From contig DBBN01000035.1 of NCBI GenBank assembly GCA_002292215.1, positions 1 to 13,785 of the forward strand: DNA of 13,785 nucleotides. Reading direction: 5' to 3'. Origin of the DNA: Glaciecola sp. UBA983. GTDB lineage: Bacteria > Pseudomonadota > Gammaproteobacteria > Enterobacterales > Alteromonadaceae. Shown piece after piece: positions 1 through 9,423 of the stretch; the first letter of the stretch is position 1; each line of letters opens with the position of its first letter. The notes beneath the pieces are model-generated. The model saw only the letters and a program-made list of their open reading frames with translations, was not told the DNA's origin and ran no database searches. The position numbers and the translations under genes are program-made.

Positions 1-1261
1 TTTCTGCAGCGAGCAAACATAAGATAAAGCCGTCTTTGTCTGTTGCCCATGGCGTGCCATCAAGACGCAAGAAGATCCCCCCTGCACTTTCTTCACCAGC
101 AAAACCGATTGATTGATTTAACAAGCCTTGCACAAACCACTTAAAGCCAACTGGCATTTCAGCTAATTGCCGTTGGTTACTTGCAACCACACGATCAATC
201 ATTGAGCTGGATACTAAAGTTTTACCTATTTGTAAATTGGCTGACCACTGAGGTCGATAGTTAAGAACATAATCAATCGCGACGGCTAAATAATGATTAG
301 GGTTCATTAACCCTTGCGGCGTCACAATACCATGACGATCAAAATCAGCATCATTACCAAAGGCTAATGCGAACTTATCTTTGTACGCTAATAAACCGGC
401 CATTGCGTAAGGTGACGAACAATCCATGCGAATTTGCCCATCTTTGTCTAAGGTCATAAAACTAAAGCGTTGATCAACCGCCGTGTTTACTACTTCAATA
501 TTTAAGCCATATTGCTGCGCTATCATCGCCCAGTATCGTGTTCCTGCTCCACCTAATGGATCTGCACCAATTTTAATATTGGCATTTGCAATCGCTTGCA
601 TGTCAATCACGTTAACTAAATCATCGATATAAGCTGGGGCAAAATCAACTTCACTTAAGTACTCACTGGACATAGCTGCAGCAATTGGCATACGAATAAC
701 CGCAGTGTTACCCGCAGCCATGATTTCATTCGCACGTTGTTGAATGGTACTGGTTGCATCAGTATCAGCTGGTCCACCATGGGTTGCGTTGTATTTAAAG
801 CCACCATCTTGGGGAGGATTATGTGAAGGCGTAATCACTACGCCGTCGGCTTGATCAGAATGAATCGCATTATATTGTAAAATGACATGAGAAATAACAG
901 GTGTTGGCGTATAGTCACGATTGACTTGAATAACAACATTGACCTGGTTAGCACATAATACTTCTATCGTGGTGGTTAACGCTGCTTCTGATAAGGCATG
1001 CGTATCCATACCTACATAACAAGGGCCAGTGATCTTTTCAGCATGACGATATTCAGCCAATGCTTGTGCTATCGCTGCAATATGCGCTTCATTAAATGAG
1101 TATTTATGGGCGCAACCACGGTGGCCTGAAGTACCAAACGTAACAGCTTGTTCAGCTATACTCACATCTGGCTGTAAGGTGTAATAATCACTAATAAGTT
1201 TAGCGACATTAATAAGATCAGATTGTTGTGCTGGTTTACCAGCTCTTTCATGAAGCGCCAT
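1..1261 (-). CDS. pgm: Phosphoglucomutase (alpha-D-glucose phosphate-specific), C-terminus cut by window edge
   Basis: Interconverts glucose-1-phosphate and glucose-6-phosphate through a phosphoserine enzyme in the cytoplasm, linking glycolysis to glycogen and UDP-glucose synthesis. The visible 420 residues, translated from the minus strand, begin [13 protein letters not shown], typical of bacterial Pgm of about 546 residues, so roughly a quarter is missing to the left. The phosphoserine loop TPSHNPP puts the catalytic serine at residue 146. The metal loop [10 protein letters not shown] puts aspartates at 304, 306 and 308, the same numbers as I recall for E. coli Pgm. The substrate loop GEESAGG is also present near the edge. 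The start at 1261 has an AAGGA ribosome binding site about 8 bases upstream. It is transcribed divergently from the moxR operon. No frameshift is seen in the visible part. Confidence 0.95.
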   Translation of the reverse strand, partial: MALHERAGKPAQQSDLINVAKLISDYYTLQPDVSIAEQAVTFGTSGHRGCAHKYSFNEAHIAAIAQALAEYRHAEKITGPCYVGMDTHALSEAALTTTIEVLCANQVNVVIQVNRDYTPTPVISHVILQYNAIHSDQADGVVITPSHNPPQDGGFKYNATHGGPADTDATSTIQQRANEIMAAGNTAVIRMPIAAAMSSEYLSEVDFAPAYIDDLVNVIDMQAIANANIKIGADPLGGAGTRYWAMIAQQYGLNIEVVNTAVDQRFSFMTLDKDGQIRMDCSSPYAMAGLLAYKDKFALAFGNDADFDRHGIVTPQGLMNPNHYLAVAIDYVLNYRPQWSANLQIGKTLVSSSMIDRVVASNQRQLAEMPVGFKWFVQGLLNQSIGFAGEESAGGIFLRLDGTPWATDKDGFILCLLAAE

Positions 1262-1307
1262 CGACACATCCTTTTGAAAAATAACGTTTAAAATAAATCG
1301 TACTTGT

Positions 1308-1325
1308 TTAGTATACCTATACTAA
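1308..1325. promoter_or_regulatory. 18-bp perfect inverted repeat in the pgm/moxR divergent region
   Basis: TTAGTATA, then CC, then TATACTAA: two perfect 8-base arms around a 2-base centre, 47 bases upstream of the pgm start and about 100 bases before moxR. The arms contain TATACT/TATACC hexamers, so the element may overlap a -10 box. A short symmetric site between divergent genes suits a dimeric repressor or activator, but no such regulator is encoded nearby. The 160-base gap holds no other clear element; I could not place convincing -35/-10 pairs for either side. Confidence 0.4.
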
Positions 1326-1421
1326 GCGTAATCAACTGATAATTCATCTCATTTTTATTAATAATCCGTCGATAATTACTACATTGTTATAACTTAACCT
1401 AATGATTAATAAGCAAAACGT

Positions 1422-2396
1422 ATGCTTGTTGTCTATGCTTTAACTAGACTTAACCAGAATGTGGATCATATGCAGTATCTTTTTAGCGCCGCGGTAAGTA
1501 AGATCAGCCAAGTATTAATTGGCAAGCAACGCCAAGTAGAACTTGCAGTAACCTGCTTGTTAGCTAACGGCCATTTACTCATTGAGGATTTACCTGGGAT
1601 GGGTAAAACTACGCTATCGCACGCGCTTGCCAATGTATTTGGTTTGGCGGACACTCGGATCCAGTTTACTTCTGATTTATTGCCTGCTGATGTATTGGGT
1701 GTGTCAATTTTTGATCAATCGGCACAATCGTTTTCGTTTCACCAGGGGCCAGTATTTAATCAAATTGTTCTGGCTGACGAAATCAATCGTGCGAGCCCTA
1801 AAAGTCAATCTGCGTTGTTAGAAGCGATGGAAGAAAGGCAAGTGAGTATTGATGGTAAAACATATCCACTCCCACGTCCGTTCTTTGTTATAGCGACACA
1901 AAATCCCTCATATCAATCTGGTACGTACCCTTTACCTGAATCGCAACTAGATCGGTTTTTAATGCGGATCGTACTTGGTTATCCAAATGTCGCAGCAGAA
2001 AAACGCATGTTACTCGAACAATATGATGATACGCGCCATACCACTGAGCCAATGCTAACGATTACTGATTTGTTTGCCGCACAAAAAGCCTGTCAAGATA
2101 TCCATGTATCAGATGCCGTCATTGGTTATATTTTGCGCTTGGCGAATCACACCCGCAATGAACCTGAATTCCTTAACGCGTTATCACCACGTGCAACCAA
2201 AGCATTATTGCGGGCTACTCGCGCATGGGCTTTTTTACAAGGTCGTGATTTTGCGATCCCCGAAGATGTGCAAGCTATATTGCCCAGTGTTGCAGAGCAT
2301 AGATTACGCTCTGAGTTAACAGATTTAAGTGATGATCAAATGCTCAGTGAACTATTGATTGATGCCGTCAACCCAATCATTGCCCAGACCTCTTAG
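1422..2396 (+). CDS. MoxR-family AAA+ ATPase
   Basis: Cytoplasmic AAA+ ATPase of the MoxR group, thought to act as a chaperone or remodeller for proteins encoded beside it. Counting from the first ATG (324 residues): Walker A PGMGKTT at 58-64, Walker B IVLADEINR at 115-123, sensor 1 FVIATQNP at 155-162, an arginine-finger region SQLDRF at 174-179, and a C-terminal lid starting LSPRATKALLRATRAW. The start is uncertain. ATG at 1422 has no recognisable ribosome binding site, and its first 16 residues precede the region that normally opens the family. The in-frame ATG at 1470 (308 residues, beginning MQYLFSAAV) fits better, with a weak GTGGA upstream. The DUF58 gene follows after 11 bases, then a transglutaminase gene. 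The order matches PA2875-PA2874-PA2873 (tgpA) of Pseudomonas aeruginosa as I recall it. The substrate is unknown. Confidence 0.9.
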   Translation: MLVVYALTRLNQNVDHMQYLFSAAVSKISQVLIGKQRQVELAVTCLLANGHLLIEDLPGMGKTTLSHALANVFGLADTRIQFTSDLLPADVLGVSIFDQSAQSFSFHQGPVFNQIVLADEINRASPKSQSALLEAMEERQVSIDGKTYPLPRPFFVIATQNPSYQSGTYPLPESQLDRFLMRIVLGYPNVAAEKRMLLEQYDDTRHTTEPMLTITDLFAAQKACQDIHVSDAVIGYILRLANHTRNEPEFLNALSPRATKALLRATRAWAFLQGRDFAIPEDVQAILPSVAEHRLRSELTDLSDDQMLSELLIDAVNPIIAQTS

Positions 2397-2407
2397 GCAG
2401 CGATTCT

Positions 2408-3421
2408 ATGAGCTTTGCATATCTACAACAATTGCTATCCGTACGCCAAGAAAAATGGATTAACAGACGTATCCCTGAAGCTGTTCGCTATCAATTAGAC
2501 AATCAATCCATCTTTATACTACCTACCAAATTTGGCTACGTATTTTTGCTGTTCAGTGTAATCCTGTTTGTCTTTGGAACCAATTATTATTCGCAGCCAT
2601 TAATTATGCTCAGCATCATGCTCATTGCGTTGTTTGTTGTGCATATGTTTGCCAGTTTTTTAAACTTTGCTCGGTTATATGTCAGTATTGGCAATATTCA
2701 ACCGGTATATGCAGGCACAACTGCTGCAATCCCCCTACACATATTACCGAGTCAATCAGCACGACCAACACGAGGTACATTGTGGGTTAGTTTTTGGGAA
2801 ATTAAACGTTATCAATCTATTGAACTGGATACGCTGGAAGGCCCAGCCAATATTCGTTATTTTGCAGAAAATCGCGGAGTATCGCAATTGCCGAGGATGA
2901 CCTTACAATGTGATTATCCTTTAGGGCTATTTAGGTGTTGGACTCATTTACAATTCACGCAACCATTAACGGTATATCCGCAGCTGATTGTGGCTAATTT
3001 ACCCTTAGAATCAACGATTAAATTATCACAGGTAAAAAATTCGACTCACATTGAAGGTAAAACGTTATCGTTAGATCAACCTGACGATTTTGATTCATTA
3101 GTCACTTTTCAGCATGGCGATCCTATGCATAGTGTTGCTTGGAAATACTTGGCTAAAACGGGTAATATGTTGCGTAAACGTTTTGTAGGTGCATCTCCAC
3201 AACAAGGCTATTTGTCTTTGCCCATGCATAGCAATGTTGAAAAAGGCTTAAGTCAACTAGCCTATCAAATTAATCAATGTCACAATAAACATGCAATATA
3301 CGGTCTTTATTTACCGACTCAAACCATAGTTCCAAATCATAGTGAGGCGCATAAACAAGCCTGTTTAGCTGCATTAGCCGCCTACCCTATTACTCGACAA
3401 GCTTACCGTGATGGACAATAG
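2408..3421 (+). CDS. DUF58 domain membrane protein
   Basis: Second gene of the MoxR operon, 337 residues. DUF58 proteins have no established biochemical function; they co-occur with MoxR ATPases, and the DUF58 region is distantly related to von Willebrand A-like folds. Two hydrophobic segments lie near the N-terminus (about residues 43-59 and 64-82), followed by a long soluble region. The DUF58 signature is GDPMHSVAWKYLAKTG at residues 237-252, followed by a basic RKRF. Length and layout are normal for the family. It begins 11 bases after moxR with only a weak purine stretch as ribosome binding site, and its end overlaps the next gene by 11 bases, which suggests translational coupling. The likely role is as membrane partner of the MoxR ATPase or of the transglutaminase; this is inferred from context. 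Confidence 0.9.
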   Translation: MSFAYLQQLLSVRQEKWINRRIPEAVRYQLDNQSIFILPTKFGYVFLLFSVILFVFGTNYYSQPLIMLSIMLIALFVVHMFASFLNFARLYVSIGNIQPVYAGTTAAIPLHILPSQSARPTRGTLWVSFWEIKRYQSIELDTLEGPANIRYFAENRGVSQLPRMTLQCDYPLGLFRCWTHLQFTQPLTVYPQLIVANLPLESTIKLSQVKNSTHIEGKTLSLDQPDDFDSLVTFQHGDPMHSVAWKYLAKTGNMLRKRFVGASPQQGYLSLPMHSNVEKGLSQLAYQINQCHNKHAIYGLYLPTQTIVPNHSEAHKQACLAALAAYPITRQAYRDGQ

Positions 3422-5555
3422 ATTCACTATTGGGCGACATAGTATATTCGCCGATTCGATTGCAGGTAAACCTCGCTCAGCAGCGCATAACAACAGTTTT
3501 TTAGCGTTAACGATAGCGTTTTGTTTAGTCACTTTTTCTTTATATAGTCATGTCACCATTTGGATATTACTGATTGGCTTAGTTGCGGTTATAATGCGTT
3601 TTTTATTGTATTTGGGTTTGTACCAGCATATACCCGGTACGCGAATAATTAATATTTTAGGGATTATATCAGGCGTTATATTAGTTGTGATGAGCCGAAA
3701 TATGACGATGCTAAGTGCAATGATCAATTTATTAATTATGGCAAGCGCTCTCAAAATCATGGTGTTACATACCCAAAAAGATCTATTGTTCATTTTTATC
3801 AGTGTGTTGTTTTTGGCGGCTTTAGGCTTAATTATCCATGACGAATTTCTATTTACGTTATTTTATAGTGGCTTGGTGGTAGTATTATTAATCACATTGG
3901 CTACACACTTTGCTCCAAGTCGTTCGGTCTCCCAATCACTCACCAAAACATTACAGTTATTAGCACAAGCGTTACCAATTGCAATGATCATGTATATACT
4001 CGTGCCCCATTTTTCGCCCTTTTGGCAAGTCCCCTCACCAAAACAAGAAACGACAGGGCTAACCGATGTTGTCAAACCCGGAAATATTGCAGATTTAGCA
4101 CAATCAGCTGATCTTGCTATGATTGTCCGTTTTACTGAAGGACCCATTCCAAAATTTCATCAACGCTACTGGCGAGCTATCGTTATTGACCAATTTGATG
4201 GTGAATCATGGTCACAGTCGCAATTACAGCGCGCATACCAACAACCATTATTAGCAATGACGCAACCCCAACAGCATGTTATTTCGCAGCCATACGACAA
4301 CATTCATCTCACGCAATATAAGAGTGTGCTAATGGCAAATCAAACTCAATATGTCCCCACGTTAGATGCTATTATTGATATTAAAGGCAATAGTCATACA
4401 ACTAACCCTTATATTATTACCGCCTCAAATCATGCGTTCAATTCTCAGCCACAAGTCTTTACAACCGATTATTCCGCCATTAGTATGCTCAACGTTAATA
4501 ATCAGCGTGAGCTGACGCAACTGGAAACTGAGCAATATTTACAATTGCCACCTAGCTCACAGAAACTAGATTATCAGATCGCACATCAGAACCCTCGTAC
4601 CCAAGTTTGGGTCACGGAACTCACCAAGCAAAATACCACTTTAAAACAACTGATTACTGCTTTTAATCAATTTATATTAACTGAACAATTTACGTATACG
4701 CTGCAAGCTCCATTGATGCCAGAAAATATGGTGGATCAGTTTTTATTTACCCATCAAACTGGATTTTGTTCACATTATGCTGCTGCTATGGGGTATGTGT
4801 TACGGCTAGCGGGTTATCCAACTCGTTTAGTTGCCGGCTATCAAGGTGGCGAGCAAGTTAATGATTCAACCTTGCTGATTTATCAATATGATGCACATGC
4901 TTGGTTAGAAGTGTATAGCGCTGATTTAGGCTGGCAACGATTAGATCCAACAGCAGTCATTGCGCCGCAACGCATCAGTGATGGCTTAGCGCATGCCTTG
5001 AGTAACAAAGATGAATACCTAGCCGAAGAGAGTTTGAGCTTAGCAAAATACACACATATACCTGGTATCGCACAATTACATAGGTTGTTACAGCAAGGTT
5101 CAGCGGTGTGGCATGGGTCATTTCGTACATTTGATAATGAAGATAAGCAAGATCTCATTAAAACACTGATGCAACACCTGAATATTAAGCATCCAGCGTG
5201 GATCGGTATATTGGGCCTAAGTTTAATAGGATCATGCTTAGCTGGTTATTTTATATATGCTCGTACTGACATAGCTGTTCATCCTGATCATGTAAAATGG
5301 TATTTACAATGTCGGCAATTATGTGTCAGTCGCTATATCCAAAAATCAGCAGAAACCGATACTGATATTCAGCATTACCCGCCCAAAAAATTTGTAGACT
5401 GGCTAGCCCTTCATAGTACGTCATCTGTGGTGGCTGAAATGCACCAGATCACAACTTGGTTTATTCAACATGAATATCGCGCAACAAGCGACAACCACCT
5501 AACAGGAAAACAAATCAAAGCCGGCTATAAAAGATTAAAACGCTTATCCAAATAA
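3411..5555 (+). CDS. tgpA: TgpA-type membrane transglutaminase-like protein
   Basis: Third gene of the operon, 714 residues from ATG 3411; a GTG directly before it would add one residue. The first 200 residues are very hydrophobic, with about six or seven membrane segments (DUF3488/TgpA N-terminal type). A large, presumably periplasmic region with the transglutaminase core follows, then one more membrane segment near 596-616 and a C-terminal tail of about 95 residues. The papain-like triad is visible: Cys453 in GFCSHYAAAMGYVLRLAG, His496 in DAHAWLEVY and Asp512 in RLDPTA. An intact triad argues for an active enzyme, though the substrate is unknown. P. aeruginosa TgpA is reported as essential. 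The gene overlaps DUF58 by 11 bases and has no clear ribosome binding site of its own, so it probably depends on coupled translation. A hairpin terminator follows. Confidence 0.92.
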   Translation: MDNRFTIGRHSIFADSIAGKPRSAAHNNSFLALTIAFCLVTFSLYSHVTIWILLIGLVAVIMRFLLYLGLYQHIPGTRIINILGIISGVILVVMSRNMTMLSAMINLLIMASALKIMVLHTQKDLLFIFISVLFLAALGLIIHDEFLFTLFYSGLVVVLLITLATHFAPSRSVSQSLTKTLQLLAQALPIAMIMYILVPHFSPFWQVPSPKQETTGLTDVVKPGNIADLAQSADLAMIVRFTEGPIPKFHQRYWRAIVIDQFDGESWSQSQLQRAYQQPLLAMTQPQQHVISQPYDNIHLTQYKSVLMANQTQYVPTLDAIIDIKGNSHTTNPYIITASNHAFNSQPQVFTTDYSAISMLNVNNQRELTQLETEQYLQLPPSSQKLDYQIAHQNPRTQVWVTELTKQNTTLKQLITAFNQFILTEQFTYTLQAPLMPENMVDQFLFTHQTGFCSHYAAAMGYVLRLAGYPTRLVAGYQGGEQVNDSTLLIYQYDAHAWLEVYSADLGWQRLDPTAVIAPQRISDGLAHALSNKDEYLAEESLSLAKYTHIPGIAQLHRLLQQGSAVWHGSFRTFDNEDKQDLIKTLMQHLNIKHPAWIGILGLSLIGSCLAGYFIYARTDIAVHPDHVKWYLQCRQLCVSRYIQKSAETDTDIQHYPPKKFVDWLALHSTSSVVAEMHQITTWFIQHEYRATSDNHLTGKQIKAGYKRLKRLSK

Positions 5556-5589
5556 CTAAGTCGTTTTTTCATATAACTAAAAGTTAAGC

Positions 5590-5617
5590 AAAAAAAAGCC
5601 CGCAAATGCGGGCTTTT
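5590..5617. terminator. Bidirectional intrinsic terminator between tgpA and fusA
   Basis: GCCCGCA (5598-5604) and TGCGGGC (5607-5613) form a GC-rich stem. It is flanked by eight A on the left (5590-5597) and four T on the right (5614-5617). Read on the minus strand this gives a strong stem followed by eight U, placed 24 bases after the fusA stop. Read on the plus strand it gives a shorter U run, 35 bases after the tgpA stop. It therefore probably serves both converging transcripts, more efficiently for fusA. Confidence 0.85.
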
Positions 5618-5640
5618 AGATTTTGACGTTTAACTACTAA

Positions 5641-7728
5641 TTATTTAGCAGCTTTACGTGCGCGGGCTTCTTCCATTACGGCTTCAGCTACGTTTTGTGG
5701 ACATTGATTATAGTGTGAAAATTCCATAGAGAACTGACCACGACCAGATGTCATTGTACGTAATTGACCTATGTAACCGAACATTTCAGATAATGGAACG
5801 TCAGCTTTAACACGAACACCAGTTGCACCAGCTTCTTGGTCTTTGATCATACCACGACGACGGTTTAAATCACCGATAACATCACCAACGTGATCATCAG
5901 GTGTAAACACATCAACTTTCATGATTGGTTCAATAAGTTGAGGCTTCGCTTTTGGAATCGATTGACGGAATGCGCCTCTCGCTGCAATTTCAAACGCAAC
6001 AGCAGATGAATCAACTGCGTGGAAACCACCGTCGTATAATTCAACTTCAACGTCAAGTACAGGATATCCAGCAAGAACACCTTGGTCCATCATCGACTTA
6101 AAGCCTTTCTCGATTGCTGGGAAGAATTCCTTAGGAACGTTACCACCTACTACTACTGATTTAAATGTGAAACCAGAGTTCGCTTCTCCTGGACGGATAC
6201 GGTAATCAATTTTACCGAACTGACCTGAACCACCAGATTGCTTCTTGTGCGTGTAAGAATCTTCAATCTCAGAAGTAATCGTTTCACGGTAAGCAACTTG
6301 TGGCTGACCTACTTCTAGCTCAACGCCATAAGTACGCTTCAAAATGTCTACTTTGATATCTAAGTGTAACTCACCCATTCCTTTAAGAATGGTTTCACCA
6401 GAATCTTCATCAGTTTCAACTTGGAAAGATGGATCTTCAGCAACCATTTTACCAATTGCAATACCCATTTTCTCAGTAGAACCTTTATCTTTTGGCGATA
6501 CAGCGATTGAGATTACTGGCTCTGGGAAGATCATTGGCTCAAGCGTACATTCATGCTTAGGATCACATAATGTGTGACCAGTCTGTACGTTTTTCATGCC
6601 TACGATAGCAATAATATCACCGGCTTGTGCGCTAGAGATTTCAGTACGGTCGTTGGCATGCATTTCTACCATACGGCCAACACGCTCAGTTTTACCTGTA
6701 GCAGAGTTAAGGATAGTATCACCTTTGTTCAATGTACCTGAGTAGATACGAACAAACGTTAATGCACCGAAACGGTCATCCATGATTTTAAATGCAAGGG
6801 CACGAAGTGGTTCTTTCACATCTACAATCGCAAACTCACCCGTGGCTTCACCAGTATCTGGATCAGTTAGTGGCTGTGGATCAACTTCAGTTGGGCTTGG
6901 CAAGTAATCAACAACAGCGTCAAGTACGTTTTGAACACCTTTGTTTTTAAATGCAGAACCACAATAAGTAGGGAAGAAATCAATTTTACGCGTACCTTCA
7001 CGAATACAATGTTTAATTTGTGCAATAGTTGGCATCTCGCCTTCCATATACGCCATCAACAATTCATCGTCTTGCTCTAACGCAGTCTCGATAAGAAGCT
7101 CATGATAGGCTTCAACATCATCAACCATGTCAGCAGGAACATCAGTAATTTCATAGTTTTCAGGAAGACCAGTGTCATCCCAGATATAGGCTTTTTTCTC
7201 AAGAACATCAACAACACCAACGAAGTTTTCTTCGATGCCGATTGGTAATGTCATGATCAATGGATGAGCAGCTAGTACGTCTTTAACTTGCTTAGTTACA
7301 CGATAAAAATCTGCACCCATGCGGTCAAGTTTGTTAACGAAAATGACACGGGCTACTTCAGATTCGTTCGCATAACGCCAGTTAGTCTCTGACTGAGGTT
7401 CAACACCACCAGATCCACAGAAAACACCAACACCACCATCAAGTACTTTCAATGAACGGTAAACTTCAACAGTGAAGTCAACGTGTCCAGGAGTATCGAT
7501 GATATTCATGCGGTGGTCTTTCCAGTAACAAGTTGTTGCAGCAGACTGGATGGTTATTCCACGCTCAGCTTCTTGTTCCATGAAATCGGTAGTTGATTCG
7601 CCATCGTGGACTTCGCCCGACTTATGGATTTTACCGGTTAGTTTTAGAATTCGCTCTGTAGTGGTCGTTTTACCCGCGTCAACGTGAGCAAAAATACCAA
7701 TATTTCTGTAGTGTGATAAATCAGACAT
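5641..7728 (-). CDS. fusA: Translation elongation factor G, EF-G2 type
   Basis: GTPase that drives translocation of tRNA and mRNA on the ribosome and helps ribosome recycling. It has 695 residues, normal for EF-G. G-domain motifs are AHVDAGKT at 14-21, RGITI at 56-60, DTPGH at 78-82 and NKLD at 132-135. Later domains are complete, including domain IV with [17 protein letters not shown] and the C-terminal [13 protein letters not shown]. Phrases such as [22 protein letters not shown] and [22 protein letters not shown] resemble the second EF-G of Vibrio and Shewanella (also called fusB or fusA2) more than the fusA of the str operon. The gene is monocistronic here, with no rpsL, rpsG or tuf nearby, which supports a paralogue. 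The start at 7728 has AAGTGA upstream. Whether this copy specialises in recycling, stress or elongation cannot be read from the sequence. Confidence 0.95.
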   Translation of the reverse strand: MSDLSHYRNIGIFAHVDAGKTTTTERILKLTGKIHKSGEVHDGESTTDFMEQEAERGITIQSAATTCYWKDHRMNIIDTPGHVDFTVEVYRSLKVLDGGVGVFCGSGGVEPQSETNWRYANESEVARVIFVNKLDRMGADFYRVTKQVKDVLAAHPLIMTLPIGIEENFVGVVDVLEKKAYIWDDTGLPENYEITDVPADMVDDVEAYHELLIETALEQDDELLMAYMEGEMPTIAQIKHCIREGTRKIDFFPTYCGSAFKNKGVQNVLDAVVDYLPSPTEVDPQPLTDPDTGEATGEFAIVDVKEPLRALAFKIMDDRFGALTFVRIYSGTLNKGDTILNSATGKTERVGRMVEMHANDRTEISSAQAGDIIAIVGMKNVQTGHTLCDPKHECTLEPMIFPEPVISIAVSPKDKGSTEKMGIAIGKMVAEDPSFQVETDEDSGETILKGMGELHLDIKVDILKRTYGVELEVGQPQVAYRETITSEIEDSYTHKKQSGGSGQFGKIDYRIRPGEANSGFTFKSVVVGGNVPKEFFPAIEKGFKSMMDQGVLAGYPVLDVEVELYDGGFHAVDSSAVAFEIAARGAFRQSIPKAKPQLIEPIMKVDVFTPDDHVGDVIGDLNRRRGMIKDQEAGATGVRVKADVPLSEMFGYIGQLRTMTSGRGQFSMEFSHYNQCPQNVAEAVMEEARARKAAK

Positions 7729-7768
7729 AGTTTCACTTATTTAATTGGTTCATAAAAAAATCGAGCGG

Positions 7769-7774
7769 ATTATA
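7769..7774 (-). promoter_or_regulatory. Candidate -10 box for the EF-G gene
   Basis: On the minus strand this reads TATAAT, a perfect sigma-70 -10 hexamer, about 41 bases upstream of the EF-G start codon. The position 17 bases further upstream reads ATCAAA, a poor -35 match, so the promoter may need an activator or may be a chance AT-rich hexamer. It lies in the 134-base gap between the EF-G gene and rlmM, which otherwise holds only A/T runs and no good terminator for rlmM. Confidence 0.35.
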
Positions 7775-7862
7775 TCGGATCTTGGGGGTAATTTGATACC
7801 TTTTTTTAGTCTAGTGCTAAATAAATCGTAAAAAAAGGAGAAAAACGACAGTAAATCCTATC

Positions 7863-8984
7863 TTAAGGTGTGGTGATAATACAAACGGTGACTTCATCAC
7901 GATTATGATAGAGATGTTTTGCTTGCCAAGTGAACGATATCCCAGCCTGTTTGAGCTGCTTTTCAATCTCGACTTGAGCATTTTGCATCGCAGTAAATCT
8001 TTGTTTCATCGGTAATTTCAAGTTAAATATGGCGTTTGTTGCCCAGCCATCCACCAACCATTGTGCCATTAACTGCGCGACGCGATTAGGCTGCTCTATC
8101 ATATCGCACACTAACCAATCGACTTTGCCATATTGAGGCTGATATTTAAAGCCATCAGCAGGTGCATAAGTCACTAAACCGGTTGCCATTAATGCTTCAT
8201 CCATTGCACCATTGTCGACCGCCTCGACGTGCATTTTGCGTTGCACTAATTGATAAGTCCAGCCGCCAGGACATGCGCCTAAATCAACCGCAGTGGCATC
8301 AGCATGCAGTAATTCTTTTTGCTGTGTAGGGGTCAAAAAGGTATTAATGGCTTCTTCCAACTTTAAAGTTGAACGTGACGGCGCATCTTGCGGGAACTTT
8401 AAGCGATAAATGCCATTTTCATGAGCACTGCGATTATTGGGTAAAGTCACGCCCAAATACACCGCACTACCATGTTCAAAAAACGCATGAAGCGTTATAC
8501 CAACAATAGGTTGTTTACTTTTACTTCGGTAAAGCCAATCATGCTGGCGCAACATTTGACGCAGCGGCACACTGAATTTACGGCAAAACTTCGCTAGCTC
8601 TTTACCATCTTCAGTGTCTGCTGATTCAACTACCGCAGTTTTTGCTAAAAATTCTGCCGGTAATAAATCAGCACATACAGTTTGGATCTGCACTAAACGA
8701 TCGCTGCGGTCTAACACTTGAATATATTCAAACACCCACACTAATTGACGGGCGAACATTAATTGTGAAAACTGAATTTTTGCGTTTAATGCAGACAATG
8801 ATGCTGGTGTGAATAATGAAAAATACACATAACCGGTCTGGGGTATGATTTTGGCATAACCAAATACGTCACTTTGTGCACAGACTTGTTCTAATTCTTG
8901 CGCTAAATTTTGTTCATAGCCACTTCGGCAATAACATAACACGCCTTTAATTGGCAACGAGTCACTAGAAGCGGAGTTAGTCAT
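7863..8984 (-). CDS. rlmM: 23S rRNA 2'-O-ribose C2498 methyltransferase RlmM
   Basis: Methylates the 2'-hydroxyl of C2498 in the peptidyl transferase region of 23S rRNA, using S-adenosylmethionine, in the cytoplasm. It has 373 residues; E. coli RlmM (YgdE) has 366. The N-terminal half is a THUMP-like RNA-binding region (GYEQNLAQELEQV, FGYAKI near 18-45). A conserved RLKFPQDAPSRSTLKLEEA lies at 194-212. The Rossmann-fold methyltransferase has AVDLGACPGGWTYQLV at 232-247, CDM at 293-295 and NLKLPMK at 321-327, the last carrying a lysine of the catalytic set. It starts inside the end of the DUF423-like gene with an 8-base overlap, so it is likely co-translated as the last gene of the gcvA-led run. 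The ygdD-rlmM neighbour pair is as in E. coli. Confidence 0.96.
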   Translation of the reverse strand: MTNSASSDSLPIKGVLCYCRSGYEQNLAQELEQVCAQSDVFGYAKIIPQTGYVYFSLFTPASLSALNAKIQFSQLMFARQLVWVFEYIQVLDRSDRLVQIQTVCADLLPAEFLAKTAVVESADTEDGKELAKFCRKFSVPLRQMLRQHDWLYRSKSKQPIVGITLHAFFEHGSAVYLGVTLPNNRSAHENGIYRLKFPQDAPSRSTLKLEEAINTFLTPTQQKELLHADATAVDLGACPGGWTYQLVQRKMHVEAVDNGAMDEALMATGLVTYAPADGFKYQPQYGKVDWLVCDMIEQPNRVAQLMAQWLVDGWATNAIFNLKLPMKQRFTAMQNAQVEIEKQLKQAGISFTWQAKHLYHNRDEVTVCIITTP

Positions 8985-9423
8985 TGTCGAGGTTTCCTGT
9001 TCGATTAGCTTTAAGTGTAATGCGTCTGCTTAAAGCGATAATAAATCCAATATAGCCCAATATAAAAAATATTGAGCTGTATGGAGTGATAAAAGATAGA
9101 GCACCAATACCAAATAAGTATTTTAAACCAATTGGCCCAGCAAACATCAGGCTAGCCAATAAAACCAAACACATAGAAACACCGACTAAATGAATGTAAC
9201 GGTGTTGAGTGTTTAGTTCACGATCAATACTGAGTGCAAACAGCACGATAAACACACTATTCCAACGCACCATCGAGATGGCGGATTCTAATGATTGAAT
9301 TGCTTTAGCGGTTAGTGTCGAGGCATGAGCAACATAGGCGCTGAGAAAAAACATTGTCACAAATAGCACTAATGCCACCTGCGCTATTCGTACACAATAC
9401 GAAAAGTTAAATTGTGGCATCAT
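8977..9423 (-). CDS. Divergent DUF423/YgdD-like small inner-membrane protein
   Basis: It has 148 residues and about four hydrophobic segments (roughly residues 11-33, 52-64, 78-95 and 108-132). I call it DUF423-like partly from position: YgdD, a DUF423 protein of 131 residues, lies directly upstream of rlmM in E. coli. The second half also fits, with FAGPIGLKYLFGIGALSFITP resembling the family's FSGSLY...ITPIGG stretch. The hallmark GAFGAHGL near the N-terminus is absent, so this is either a diverged member or an unrelated membrane protein in the same slot. No function is established for the family. It begins MM; either methionine at 9423 or 9420 could be the start. It overlaps the upstream hydrolase by 17 bases and rlmM by 8 bases, so the three are probably translated together. 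Confidence 0.75.
   Translation of the reverse strand: MMPQFNFSYCVRIAQVALVLFVTMFFLSAYVAHASTLTAKAIQSLESAISMVRWNSVFIVLFALSIDRELNTQHRYIHLVGVSMCLVLLASLMFAGPIGLKYLFGIGALSFITPYSSIFFILGYIGFIIALSRRITLKANRTGNLDND

Noticed and set aside
1402..1443. A 13-codon leader ORF upstream of moxR
   Set aside because: It has no ribosome binding site, no codon pattern suggesting attenuation, and overlaps the moxR start region by chance.
7800..7862. A terminator downstream of rlmM
   Set aside because: Only A/T runs and 4-5 base stems with large loops are visible; no GC-rich stem next to a U run.
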